A stretch of 64,000 bases of DNA from Nocardioides immobilis (GTDB lineage: Bacteria > Actinomycetota > Actinomycetes > Propionibacteriales > Nocardioidaceae): assembly GCF_003515065.1 (NCBI RefSeq), contig NZ_QXGH01000018.1:114486-178485 (forward strand), written 5' to 3'. This document shows positions 1 to 8,631 of this stretch, one piece after another (position 1 is the first letter of the stretch; each line of letters opens with the position of its first letter). The position numbers were made by a program, and so were the translations under genes. Under the pieces are notes generated by a model that was not told where the DNA came from, ran no database searches, and was given only the letters and a program-made list of their open reading frames with translations.

Positions 1-1
1 G

Positions 2-2470
2 CTCCTACGCCACCCCGACGTCCCCGAGCACATCCGGTCACTCACCTCACGCCACGTCCTGGAAACCGAGGCCGACATCGTGGCCCGGCTCGCGGACCGA
101 GCCACCCTCCCCCCGACACCAGCGGTGTTCTCCCCCGACACCGGGACAGGGCTGGATGGGCATCAGCGCACCGCAGTCGCAGCGCTCGCCGGGGACGCGG
201 AGCTGGTGGTGGTCGAGGGTGCGGCCGGGGCGGGGAAGACCACCACGCTCGCCGCCACCCAGACCGTGCTCGGTGAGCAGGGCCGGCGGATGCTGGTAGT
301 GACCCCGACGTTGAAGGCCGCCCAGGTCGCGGCCCGCGAGGTCGGCACCGCCGGGTCGGTGGCCTGGCTGGTCCACCAACACGGCTACCGGTGGGACACC
401 GACGGCCGCTGGACCCGCGTCGCCGCTGACCCGGCGCCCGACGCGATGCTCGGGCGTGGTGACCTGCTGCTCGTCGACGAAGCCGGGATGCTCGACCAAG
501 ACACCGCCCGCGCTCTCCTCACCCTCGCCGACGAGATGGGCGCCCGCCTCGCCCTCGTGGGTGACCGGCACCAGCTCCCCGCCGTCGGCCGCGGTGGCGT
601 CCTCGACCTCGGCGCCCGCTGGGTCCCACCCCAAGCACACGTCGACCTCGACGTCGCCCACCGGTTCGCCGACCCCGAGTACGCCGCAATCAGCCTCGCC
701 CTGCGCACCGGGTCCTCCACCTACACCCTCCCACCACCAGCCCCATGCCAAGCAGATGGTGAGCCCGTTGGTCAGCCGGTTGGTGAGCCCGTTGGTGAGC
801 GGGATGGTGAGCCGACAGGAGAGGTGTGGGCAGCGTTGTGGCGCCGCGGCCAGGTCCAGATCTACCCCAGCGAGGCCGAACGCACCCAGGCGCTCGCCCA
901 GCTTGCCGCCGACGCCATCGGGAGCCGAGACCGGCGCGCCCGCCAGATGTTGATGCTGGCCGACACCCGCGAACAGGCGGCCGCTCTCAACGGCGCGATC
1001 CGCGACCGGCTCGTCGCCGCCGGCCGTGTCGACGACACCCACGCGGTCGCCACCGACGCCGGGGAACGGGTCGGGGTCGGGGACCGGATCGCGACCCGGC
1101 GCAACGACCGCGACCTCGGGGTCACGAACCGCGACACCTGGACCATCACCGCCATCGGCCCCGACGGCAGCCTCGCCCTGCGGGGCCGACGCCCCACCGA
1201 CCTGCGCACCGTCCCCGCGAGCTATGCGCGGGAGCATGTCGAGCTCGCCTACGCCACCACGGTGTACGGCGCCCAAGGCGAAACCACCCAAACCGGACAC
1301 CTCGCGTTGGGCGAGCACACCTCAGCTGCTTCCGCCTACGTCGCGATGACCCGCGGCCGGGACGACAACATCGCCCACCTCGTCGCCGAAGACGAAGCCG
1401 ACGCGCGCCACCAATGGGAGCAGGTCTTCGCCCGCGACCGGGCCGACCTCGGCCCCGCCGCAGCCGCCCAGCGGGCTATCGAGGACATCGAGCGATACGG
1501 CACCCAGCCACCCACCCGACCCCTCGACCAGGTGCTCGGCGACCTGTGGGCGGCATGGACCCGTCAGGCCGACCTCCACGAACAGCACCAGCGTCTGGCC
1601 GGCGAACGCGACGCCCTCGAGCACGTCGGCGCGATCCACGCCCGCTACACACCCGACCGAGAGCGTCTCCACAACGATGTGGCCGACGCCAGACGCAAGT
1701 GGCGCCAGGCACGCCAGCAGGTCGACGACCTCGACACCGCACTCAAGTCCGAAACAGCCGACCTCCAGACCCGGATCTGGACCGCCTGGCGCCAAGACCT
1801 CTCTGAGGCCCGGCATGCCGCCGACGTCGTCCGCGCCGGCGCCGGACGACTCGGCCAACACCGCCGGCAGGTCCGCGAAGCCAGCGCCGACCTGACCGGG
1901 TTCGCCGAACGTTGGCGACCTGCCGTCCCCGACCTCGCCACCGACCCCACGGAGCTCGCCGACCAGGTGAGGTGGCTGCACGGGCGGCGCGGCGACGACT
2001 CGATCAGCGCCTTCATTGCACGCACGGTCTCCGACGCCCACCCTGACGCCGACCACATCCGCGACGCCGAACGCAACGGCTACGCCGCGTACGACCGTGC
2101 CGAGCGGGCGCGCACCCAGCTCGACGAGGCGATGTACGCCGAGCTGCGCCCGTACGGGCGGGCAGCGCACACTCGCGACGCCACCGGTCGGCTCAGTGCC
2201 GTCGCAGAAGAACTGGCGGGCGTTGAACGCGAGCTGCGCACCGTATCCACCCGCCTCAACGCCCTCAACATCGAACCAAGCCTCCGGACGCTCCCGGACG
2301 GAGACCTCGACAACGAACACCAGCGGTGGGCCGACGACCGCGGCGCCCGGCAGAAGGCCGCCACCCGGGAAGCCAACGAACACCGACAGCGCCTGGAGAA
2401 GGCACAGCGGATCGAGCCGCCTCCTCCGAGCCCGAGCACGCCCGACCACGGCCGGGGCATCGGCCGCTGA
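2..2470 (+). CDS. TraA/MobF-type relaxase-helicase, C-terminal part (5' end outside window)
   Basis: The frame is open from base 2, so the gene starts upstream and only its helicase half is visible. It has a superfamily 1 RecD/TraA-like helicase: Walker A GAAGAGKTTT near base 225, Walker B LLLVDEAGMLD near 470, the GDRHQLPAVG motif near 560, and the late motifs YGAQGE and YVAMTRGRD near 1265-1360. From about base 1440 to the stop the protein is charged and rich in Arg, Ala and Glu, probably coiled coil. In this family the missing N-terminus nicks oriT and the helicase unwinds the transferred strand. It is probably the transfer protein of the integrated element. A 12-bp tandem repeat sits between helicase motifs. 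Confidence 0.85.
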   Translation, partial: LLRHPDVPEHIRSLTSRHVLETEADIVARLADRATLPPTPAVFSPDTGTGLDGHQRTAVAALAGDAELVVVEGAAGAGKTTTLAATQTVLGEQGRRMLVVTPTLKAAQVAAREVGTAGSVAWLVHQHGYRWDTDGRWTRVAADPAPDAMLGRGDLLLVDEAGMLDQDTARALLTLADEMGARLALVGDRHQLPAVGRGGVLDLGARWVPPQAHVDLDVAHRFADPEYAAISLALRTGSSTYTLPPPAPCQADGEPVGQPVGEPVGERDGEPTGEVWAALWRRGQVQIYPSEAERTQALAQLAADAIGSRDRRARQMLMLADTREQAAALNGAIRDRLVAAGRVDDTHAVATDAGERVGVGDRIATRRNDRDLGVTNRDTWTITAIGPDGSLALRGRRPTDLRTVPASYAREHVELAYATTVYGAQGETTQTGHLALGEHTSAASAYVAMTRGRDDNIAHLVAEDEADARHQWEQVFARDRADLGPAAAAQRAIEDIERYGTQPPTRPLDQVLGDLWAAWTRQADLHEQHQRLAGERDALEHVGAIHARYTPDRERLHNDVADARRKWRQARQQVDDLDTALKSETADLQTRIWTAWRQDLSEARHAADVVRAGAGRLGQHRRQVREASADLTGFAERWRPAVPDLATDPTELADQVRWLHGRRGDDSISAFIARTVSDAHPDADHIRDAERNGYAAYDRAERARTQLDEAMYAELRPYGRAAHTRDATGRLSAVAEELAGVERELRTVSTRLNALNIEPSLRTLPDGDLDNEHQRWADDRGARQKAATREANEHRQRLEKAQRIEPPPPSPSTPDHGRGIGR
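758..817 (+). repeat. Five 12-bp tandem repeats inside the relaxase gene
   Basis: Five consecutive 12-bp units of the type GGTGAGCCCGTT run in frame and encode a Gly-Glu/Gln-Pro-Val-like tetrapeptide repeat, with the last two units degenerate. They lie in a linker between helicase motifs, where copy number could vary by slippage without changing frame. Confidence 0.8.
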
Positions 2471-2685
2471 AAACTGGCCTCACTGACCAGCGCCCGCAAA
2501 CGATGTCCGATCCGGGCCGCAAGTTGTTGCCTTTCAAGCCATGGACAACCGCACACCCGGCGCAGCTTGGTGGGCGCCCGTGATCGCCAGATGAGCCGTC
2601 ACACCCTTTGGTCAACAACAGGCGCTGTCCATTCGGCACCCGCGAATGCGCCTGAACGTCATACACGACCGACGAGGAGAAGCAC

Positions 2686-2880
2686 ATGAGCACCACACCG
2701 CACCACGACGACGACAACAACCACGACCGGCACCACGCCGACGACGAGAGGGCCGCCATCGAGGAAGCCGCCGCCCAGCTCCGCGTGCCGGTCGCCACCC
2801 TGCGGTACTGGCGAACCCACCGCAGGTTGCGGCGGACCCAACCTGGACGCCGTCCGGGCTCCGGTTCGACCGGAGTCTGA
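2686..2880 (+). pseudogene. Excisionase/MerR-like HTH protein, probably frameshifted copy
   Basis: The 64-residue product has an acidic, His-rich leader, then LRVPVATLRYWRTH, which closely matches LRVPEGTLRYWRHL of the excisionase at 3555-3785. After this the reading becomes a basic tail with no family resemblance. A neighbouring frame continues GCGGPNLD, like the GCGPRSF expected at this point, so a frameshift just after the recognition helix is likely. It has a plausible ribosome site (GAGGAG) before the ATG. It could still be a genuine short DNA-binding protein. The pseudogene call is inference from one paralogue comparison. Confidence 0.5.
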
Positions 2881-2897
2881 CCGTGGGCTACGCGGCC

Positions 2898-3488
2898 TCA
2901 GGCGTCGAACACGCCATGGCCTCTGCCCGCCGACGCCGCCGCGACTGCAGGCTCCCAGGCCGCCCGGATCTTCTCCGGCAGCACGAGCTCGGACCAGGCA
3001 ACCACCAACAGGGCTCCATCGACCCAGCGCATGATCATGTGCTGGTCGCCCTCCACGAGCAGATTCTCGTACAGGCCCCGACGATCCGTCCGGTCCCGCA
3101 GATCCCACTCGCCCTGCTCGGTGTGGCCGACCAGGTCGGGCATCCGGACGGTGTCGAAACACCCCGGCACCTCCACCCGCCACAGCCGGTCCGGATACCA
3201 GAACGCCTTCAGCCCCGGCAGGAAGTCGACCTCCCACACCACCGTCGTCACCATCCCCAAGTCCGCGCCGGCCGCCTGCATCAGCCGCTCCGCGACATCG
3301 AGCATCGGGACCTTCCGACGCCGCTCGTACATCGACACCGCCGACTGCGTTGTCCCGCCTCGCCGAGCCAGCTCCGCCTGCGTCAGACCAGCCCCGCGCC
3401 GCGCCACCTCGATGATCGTCGGTCGCTCCACACCACGATTATCGCCAGCCAGCGATATTTTGCCATCTGATTCGAGAGCCCTGCGCAC
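2898..3488 (-). CDS. Xre-family regulator with extra C-terminal domain
   Basis: Residues about 24-65 form a Cro/C1-type HTH (GLTQAELARRGGTTQSAVSMYERRRKVP). The remaining 120 residues are a Trp-rich domain that I do not recognise. GTG at 3431 would start directly before the HTH and is as likely as the annotated ATG at 3488. The gene faces the excisionase-like gene at 2686-2880 end to end and diverges from the excisionase at 3555, so it could control excision or an unrecognised stability module. A partner toxin is not visible. Function beyond DNA binding is unknown. Confidence 0.65.
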   Translation of the reverse strand: MRRALESDGKISLAGDNRGVERPTIIEVARRGAGLTQAELARRGGTTQSAVSMYERRRKVPMLDVAERLMQAAGADLGMVTTVVWEVDFLPGLKAFWYPDRLWRVEVPGCFDTVRMPDLVGHTEQGEWDLRDRTDRRGLYENLLVEGDQHMIMRWVDGALLVVAWSELVLPEKIRAAWEPAVAAASAGRGHGVFDA

Positions 3489-3554
3489 CTACTCAACGCA
3501 GGAATTCCCTGCGCCCAACCCCCAACCATCGCGATCACCCCCAGGAGTTCACCG

Positions 3555-3785
3555 ATGACCGCCCAGCCCATCAACCCCAACCCGCGCCGCAACGCCGGTG
3601 ACGAGATGCTCACCCTCCACGAGGCCTGCGCCCTCCTGCGGGTTCCCGAAGGCACCCTGCGGTACTGGCGCCACCTCGGCTGCGGACCCCGCAGCTTCAA
3701 AGTCGGCCGCCACGTCCGCTACTGGCGAACCGACCTCATCCTCTGGCTCACCGAGCAGACCAACCGTCCACAAGGCCACCGATGA
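3555..3785 (+). CDS. xis: Excisionase (recombination directionality factor)
   Basis: This 76-residue protein is almost entirely a MerR/excisionase-type winged HTH: LTLHEACALLRVPEGTLRYWRHLGC, then a wing and VRYWRTDLILWL. Such proteins bind and bend DNA at the element ends and drive the integrase towards excision. A ribosome site (CAGGAG) lies about 6 bases before the ATG. It is 65 bp upstream of the integrase on the same strand, the usual xis-int order, and the two are probably cotranscribed. A second, damaged copy lies at 2686-2880. Confidence 0.8.
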   Translation: MTAQPINPNPRRNAGDEMLTLHEACALLRVPEGTLRYWRHLGCGPRSFKVGRHVRYWRTDLILWLTEQTNRPQGHR

Positions 3786-3850
3786 GGCCCGGTAGTCGTC
3801 GGCGGCCAGGCGCAAGATGGCAGCAGGCGACAGCAGGAAGGTGATCTGCC

Positions 3851-5059
3851 ATGGCACATGTGCAGAAGCGGCAACGCATGAACAAGGACGGGACACCGGG
3901 CGCCGTGCTGTGGTGCCTGCGCTACGTCAATCCGGAGACCGGCAGGGAACGCACCGAGACATTCCGACTCAAGCGCGACGCCGAGCGGCGACTCACGGAG
4001 ATCGAGGCGAGCAAGCTGACCGGCTCGTACGTCGACCCTCGGGCGGGGAAGGTCACAGTCGGGGTCTGGGCCGAGCGGTGGCTCGATGTGCAGGTGCAAC
4101 TCAAGGCGACGACGCAGGCGCGGTATCGCAGCATCCTCGACGTCCATATCATTCCGCGCTGGGGAGAGACCGAGTTGGCGAAGGTCCGGCACTCCGACGT
4201 ACAGAAGTGGGTCGCGGACCTCTCGTCCGAGCTGGCGCCGGCCACGGTTCGCAAGATCCACCGAGTGCTCTCCCAAGTACTCGGCTCGGCGGTGAAGGAC
4301 GGCAGGCTGGTGCGCAACGTCGCCGAGGGCATCGCACTCCCACGCGTCCGATCGAAGGAGCGCCTCTACCTCACCCACGAGCAGGTGTCCGACCTCGCCG
4401 ATGCCTGCGCGGCCGTCCCGGTGAGCAAGTACGCCTCAACGACGGAGGCGGATCGAGGTGCGTACCGGCTGCTCGTCCTGTTCCTCGCCTACACCGGCTT
4501 GCGGTGGGGGGAACTCGCTGGGCTGCGCGTCGGGCGACTGGACCTGATGCGGCGTCGGGCGTCGATCGTCGAGACGTACGTCGTCGTTGATGGCCATGTC
4601 GTGCCAAGCGATCCGAAGAACCACGAGCGTCGGGAGGTTCCGATGCCACGGTTCCTCATCGACGAGCTGGCTGCCCACGTCGCCGGGAAAGCCCCCGATG
4701 CGCTCGTCTTCGGCGGCGAGAAGGCCGGTACTCCGATGAGATCGCGCACCTTCCAACGCGCAGTATTCGACGAGGCATCCGCGGCGGTCGGTCTCGACGG
4801 TCTCACTCCGCATGCGCTCCGGCACACCGCGGCCTCGCTGGCGATCGCCGCCGGAGCCGACGTCAAGGTCGTTCAGCAGATGCTCGGACACAAGTCGGCC
4901 ACAATGACGCTCGACCTCTACGGGCATCTGTTCCCCGACCGTCTCGACACGGTTGCTGACGCGATGGACGCGGCTCGCACGGTCGCGCTGAACGTGGCAG
5001 CCGAAGCTGGGACGGGACGCAGACGGGACACGGCCGCTGTTGTGCCACTCCGGCGGTGA
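3851..5059 (+). CDS. int: Tyrosine recombinase (phage/ICE integrase)
   Basis: The 402-residue protein has the three parts of element integrases: an N-terminal arm-binding region (about 1-60), a SAM-like core-binding domain (about 65-160) and a catalytic domain (about 175-380). Catalytic residues are readable: R218 (TGLRWGE), probable K256, H321 and R324 (HALRH), H347 (MLGHKS) and nucleophile Y357 (LDLYGHLF). It would integrate and excise the element at its tRNA site. The stop codon is about 50 bp from the 3' end of the tRNA-Asp gene, the classical position for an integrase beside its own attachment site. The enzyme appears intact. Confidence 0.93.
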   Translation: MAHVQKRQRMNKDGTPGAVLWCLRYVNPETGRERTETFRLKRDAERRLTEIEASKLTGSYVDPRAGKVTVGVWAERWLDVQVQLKATTQARYRSILDVHIIPRWGETELAKVRHSDVQKWVADLSSELAPATVRKIHRVLSQVLGSAVKDGRLVRNVAEGIALPRVRSKERLYLTHEQVSDLADACAAVPVSKYASTTEADRGAYRLLVLFLAYTGLRWGELAGLRVGRLDLMRRRASIVETYVVVDGHVVPSDPKNHERREVPMPRFLIDELAAHVAGKAPDALVFGGEKAGTPMRSRTFQRAVFDEASAAVGLDGLTPHALRHTAASLAIAAGADVKVVQQMLGHKSATMTLDLYGHLFPDRLDTVADAMDAARTVALNVAAEAGTGRRRDTAAVVPLRR

Positions 5060-5067
5060 AAGCAAAA

Positions 5068-5102
5068 GGCCCCTGGCTCTGCGTTTCCGCAGGCCAGAGG
5101 CC
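5068..5102. terminator. Strong hairpin between integrase and tRNA-Asp
   Basis: An inverted repeat with arms GGCCCCTGGCTCTGCG and CGCAGGCCAGAGGCC closes on a TTTC loop. It lies just after the integrase stop and just after the tRNA on the other strand, so it can end transcription of both. The AAAA run on its left is a U-run for the minus strand. Confidence 0.7.
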
Positions 5103-5111
5103 GTTCACTAC

Positions 5112-5188
5112 TGGCGACCCCGACGGGACTCGAACCCGCGGCCTCCGCCGTGACAGGGCGGCGCGCTAACCAACTGCGCTACGGGGCC
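5112..5188 (-). tRNA. tRNA-Asp (anticodon GTC), with encoded CCA; likely att site
   Basis: Read on the minus strand the gene begins GGCCCCG and ends CGGGGTC-G-CCA, giving a 7-bp acceptor stem. It has a normal D-arm (AGCGCAGTTGGTTAGCGC), an anticodon loop CTGTCAC with anticodon GTC, and a T-arm with GGTTCGAGTCC. CCA is encoded at 5112-5114. Its 3' half faces the integrase and is the probable core of the attachment site. Confidence 0.95.
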
Positions 5189-5275
5189 TTGTGAAGCGGT
5201 GGAACTCTAACCCATGGCGTCCGGCCGATCCCAATCGAGGGGCCCGGTCGAGGTGGCGCTCGATAGTCTCCCGGC

Positions 5276-6544
5276 ATGGGTGCGAGTGCGGGTGGGTCGG
5301 CAGACCTTCCTGAGCCCGTCGTGATCGAGCTGCGCCGCACTGCCGCCGAGCTGTTGGGGGACGTGTCGTCGTACGCCGATGACATGCTCGACTACATCCT
5401 CGAACGTATCCCGGAGGCCGCTGCCGATGACGATCTCCGCGGGCTGACGCTCGGGTCGTGCTCGTCGAACCTCGAGGCCGCGCTGTCGATGGTCCGGCAC
5501 GGTATCGACGCGAGCGCCGCGACGGCGCCGGTCACGGCCCTCGAGCACGCACGGGCCATGGCGGCCCGCGGCTACAGCGTCGACGTGATGCTGCGCTTCT
5601 ACCGGATCGGTCACGCCTACTTCACCGCCCGCATCCTCGCCGGGATCACCGACGTGGTGCCCGACCCGGCCCTCGCCCTCGCCGTGGTGACCGACCTGCA
5701 GCGCTTCGCCTTCGCTTACGCCGACCGCATCTCCAGCGAGGTCGCCGCCGAGTACGTCGCCGAGCTCGACCGCATCCAGAACCGGGTCCGCGCGGCCCGG
5801 ACCGATGCGGTCCGCGGGTTGATCGCCGGGGACAAGATCGACCTCGGGCGAGCCGAGCGCACGTTGTCGCACCGGCTGACCGGGTGGCAGACCGCGTTCG
5901 TCTGCTGGACCGATGGCGACGACGCCGACCTCGCACGGGTCGGCGCGGCGGTCGGTGCGCACTTCGGTTCGCCTCCTCCCCTGCTCGTCCCGGACGGCGC
6001 CCACGCGCTGTGGGGCTGGGTCTCCACCACGCGAGCGCCCGAGGTGGCGCCTGAGGACCTCGCGCCCTTGGCCGAGCAGGTCCCTACCAACGTCCGGATC
6101 TCTCTCGGCACGCCGGCGCAGGGCCCCGGCGGCTTCCGCGACTCCCACGCCCAGGCGCAGCGCGGCCGTCGGATCATCGAGCTCTCCGGCCGGGCAGCTC
6201 CGGTGACGTCGTACGCCGAGGTTGCGCTCGTGGACACGATGAGCGGCGACCTGGACCTGGCCCGCGCGTTCGTCGCGACGGAGCTCGGTGCCCTGGCAGT
6301 CAAGGGACGCCGGGAGGACGAGGAACGACGGGCACTGCTGGCGGTGCTCGCCGCACAGGGAGGGCTGGCCGCCGCAGCCGAGGCCCTGGGGGTGCACCGC
6401 AACACCGTGCTGCAGCGCATGCGCCGGGCAGAGGAACGGCGGGGACGCCCCGCCACGGAGCGGGTCGTCGAGCTTCACGCCGCGCTGCGGCTGGCCCAGG
6501 TGCTCGGTCCGGCGGTGCTCACCACGGAGCCCGGCGCTACCTGA
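5276..6544 (+). CDS. PucR/CdaR-type transcriptional regulator
   Basis: The 422-residue protein has an alpha-helical N-terminal region (about 15-170), a GGDEF-like middle domain and a C-terminal PucR-type HTH at about 368-390 (AAEALGVHRNTVLQRMRRAEE). These proteins usually activate neighbouring catabolic genes on sensing a small molecule. The ATG is preceded within 8 bases by a TAGTCT box, so the transcript may be nearly leaderless. The downstream fusion oxygenase at 6622 is the obvious target. A paralogue with the same architecture lies at 47908-49164. Confidence 0.85.
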   Translation: MGASAGGSADLPEPVVIELRRTAAELLGDVSSYADDMLDYILERIPEAAADDDLRGLTLGSCSSNLEAALSMVRHGIDASAATAPVTALEHARAMAARGYSVDVMLRFYRIGHAYFTARILAGITDVVPDPALALAVVTDLQRFAFAYADRISSEVAAEYVAELDRIQNRVRAARTDAVRGLIAGDKIDLGRAERTLSHRLTGWQTAFVCWTDGDDADLARVGAAVGAHFGSPPPLLVPDGAHALWGWVSTTRAPEVAPEDLAPLAEQVPTNVRISLGTPAQGPGGFRDSHAQAQRGRRIIELSGRAAPVTSYAEVALVDTMSGDLDLARAFVATELGALAVKGRREDEERRALLAVLAAQGGLAAAAEALGVHRNTVLQRMRRAEERRGRPATERVVELHAALRLAQVLGPAVLTTEPGAT

Positions 6545-6621
6545 CCGGCATGTGCTGCGCGCACACGCGCGTGGGCTCGGACCCCCTAGCACCGGTGGCT
6601 CGCGGTTCATAGGTTGCGGGC

Positions 6622-8631
6622 ATGTCAGCAATCACCGAGCAACCCGCGCCCGCAGCCTCGCGCCACGCGCTTCCTGACCCCGGCGTCGGGGTTTCGGCGA
6701 TCTCGTGGCCCATCGTCGGCATCTTCTCCGGCGCTCTCGCCGTCTTCGCGTTCTCCACGTGGGCAGCGCTGGCCGATCGGCTTCCCGCCCCGGCGACGGT
6801 CCTGCTCAGCGCGTCCGCGATCTTCGTGCTGTTCACCGTGCTGCACGACGCCGCCCACTACTCGGTGAGCACCCACCGCTGGGTCAACGTGGCCTTCGGC
6901 CGGGTCGCGATGCTCTTCGTCTCGCCGCTGATCTCGTTCAAGTCGTTCGCGTTCATCCACATCGAGCACCACCGCAACACCAACGACGACGCGAACGACC
7001 CCGACCACTTCGTCAGCGGCGCCCCCTGGTGGCAGCTTCCCGTCCGGTTCCCGCTGATGGACGTGCCGTACCTGGCCTTCCTGGTGCGCAACGTGAGGCG
7101 TCGTCCCCGGGCCGAGGTGCTGGAGACGGTCTTCCTGATGGGCACGACCGTCTCGGTGATCGTCGCCTCGGCGTTCACCGGACATTTCTGGACGCTGGCG
7201 GTCCTGTACCTGATCCCCGCGCGGGTCGCCATGTTCGTCCTGGCCTGGTGGTTCGACTGGCTGCCGCACCACGACCTCGAGGACACCCAGCAGGAGAACC
7301 GCTACCGCGCCACCCGCAACCGCGTCGGCTCCGAATGGATCCTCACGCCCCTGCTTCTCTCGCAGAACTACCACCTCGTCCACCACCTGCACCCCTCGAT
7401 CCCGTTCCACCGCTACGTCGCGGCCTGGCGGCGCAACGAGGAGGCCTACCTCGAGCGCGACGCTGCGATCGGCACCGTCTTCGGCCAGCAGCTCGACACC
7501 GATGAGTACCGCGAGTGGAAGAGGCTGAACGGCAAGCTGGCCCGGCTTCTCCCCGTGCGGATGCCGAAGCGGTCCTCCGCCCGTGCCGCGGTGTTCCACC
7601 CGGTCCGGGTCACCAGCGTCGACCGGCTGACCGAGGACAGCGTGCTGATCCGCTTCGAGGTGCCCGACGACCTGCGGGACGAGTTCTCCTTCGAGCCCGG
7701 TCAGCACGTCACCGTCCGCACCGACCTCGGGGGCGAGGGCGTACGGCGCAACTACTCGATCTGCTCCCCGGCCACCTCCGACACGCTCGCCATCGCCGTC
7801 AAGCACATCCCCGGCGGTGCCTTCTCCACCTTCGCGATGGAACAGCTCCAGGCCGGCGACACCCTCGACCTGATGACGCCGACCGGTTCGTTCGGCACAC
7901 CGCTCGACCCGCTGGGCAGGAAGAACTACGTGGCGATCGCCGCCGGCAGCGGCATCACCCCGGTGCTCTCGATCCTACAGACGACACTTGCCGTCGAGAC
8001 CGAGAGTCGCTTCACCCTGGTCTACGGCAACCGGGACGCCGACAGCACGATGTTCCGCGACGAGCTGGACGAGCTCGAGGCGCGCTACGCCGACCGGCTC
8101 CGGATCATCCATGTGCGCTCGCGCGACCCACGACACCCGGCACAGCTCCGCGGTCGCGTCGACCGCCCGAAGCTCGAGGAATGGCTCGGCTCCGACCTGG
8201 CCGCGGCCTCGGTGGACGAGTGGTTCCTGTGCGGACCGGTCGAGATGGTGACCGACCTGCGCGACCTGCTCCTCGAGCGCGGCACCGAGCCGGACCAGGT
8301 CCACGTGGAGCTCTTCCACGGCTACCAGAAGCCCAAGGTCGCCGACGACTTCTCCCCGGCGACGGTCGGGGTCAACCTGCGCGGCCGTGAGCACCAGGTC
8401 TCGCTGGCAGCCGGCGACACCGTCCTCGAGTCCGCGCTGAAAGCCGGGCTGGAGGCGCCGTACGCGTGCCTCGGCGGGGCCTGCGGCACCTGCAAGGCGA
8501 AGGTGCTGCTGGGCTCGGTCGCGATGGAGCAGAACTTCGCCCTGTCGCCGGCCGTCGTGGAAGCCGGCTACGTGCTCACCTGCCAGTCGCACCCGACCAG
8601 CGACGAGGTCCACGTTGACTACGACGCCTGA
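6622..8631 (+). CDS. Fatty-acid-desaturase-type di-iron oxygenase fused to FNR-like reductase and ferredoxin
   Basis: One open frame of 669 residues carries a complete electron-transfer chain. Residues about 25-300 are a membrane desaturase/hydroxylase with His boxes HDAAH (75-79), HIEHH (113-117) and a third cluster NYHLVHHLH (about 249-257). Residues about 325-560 are an FAD/NAD(P)H reductase (RRNYSICSP near 375, GSGITPV near 443, CGPVEMV near 537). Residues about 580-669 are a plant-type [2Fe-2S] ferredoxin with C616, C621, C624 and C654. The enzyme should take electrons from NAD(P)H and oxidise or desaturate a lipophilic substrate at the membrane without partner proteins. The next gene overlaps its end by 17 bp. 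Substrate unknown. Confidence 0.85.
   Translation: MSAITEQPAPAASRHALPDPGVGVSAISWPIVGIFSGALAVFAFSTWAALADRLPAPATVLLSASAIFVLFTVLHDAAHYSVSTHRWVNVAFGRVAMLFVSPLISFKSFAFIHIEHHRNTNDDANDPDHFVSGAPWWQLPVRFPLMDVPYLAFLVRNVRRRPRAEVLETVFLMGTTVSVIVASAFTGHFWTLAVLYLIPARVAMFVLAWWFDWLPHHDLEDTQQENRYRATRNRVGSEWILTPLLLSQNYHLVHHLHPSIPFHRYVAAWRRNEEAYLERDAAIGTVFGQQLDTDEYREWKRLNGKLARLLPVRMPKRSSARAAVFHPVRVTSVDRLTEDSVLIRFEVPDDLRDEFSFEPGQHVTVRTDLGGEGVRRNYSICSPATSDTLAIAVKHIPGGAFSTFAMEQLQAGDTLDLMTPTGSFGTPLDPLGRKNYVAIAAGSGITPVLSILQTTLAVETESRFTLVYGNRDADSTMFRDELDELEARYADRLRIIHVRSRDPRHPAQLRGRVDRPKLEEWLGSDLAAASVDEWFLCGPVEMVTDLRDLLLERGTEPDQVHVELFHGYQKPKVADDFSPATVGVNLRGREHQVSLAAGDTVLESALKAGLEAPYACLGGACGTCKAKVLLGSVAMEQNFALSPAVVEAGYVLTCQSHPTSDEVHVDYDA

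Larger units (their letters stand above)
1..5114. mobile_element. Right end of an integrative element in tRNA-Asp
   Basis: The left part of the window carries a relaxase-helicase fragment, two excisionase-like HTH proteins, an Xre regulator and a tyrosine integrase, and ends at a tRNA-Asp gene. This is the standard right-end layout of an integrative conjugative or mobilisable element that uses the 3' end of a tRNA as attachment site. The tRNA is on the minus strand, so its 3' end faces the element. The other end, and the second copy of the tRNA 3' end expected there, lie outside the window. Beyond the tRNA the gene content changes to chromosomal catabolism. Confidence 0.75.

Noticed and set aside
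758..817. CRISPR-like array
   Set aside because: Units are 12 bp, contiguous, in frame and without spacers; they are a coding tandem repeat. No CRISPR array was seen elsewhere.
6575..6621. Promoter-element-like GGTTCATAGG before the fusion oxygenase
   Set aside because: Half-site spacing does not fit and it lies too close to the ATG; the PucR protein is the more likely regulator.
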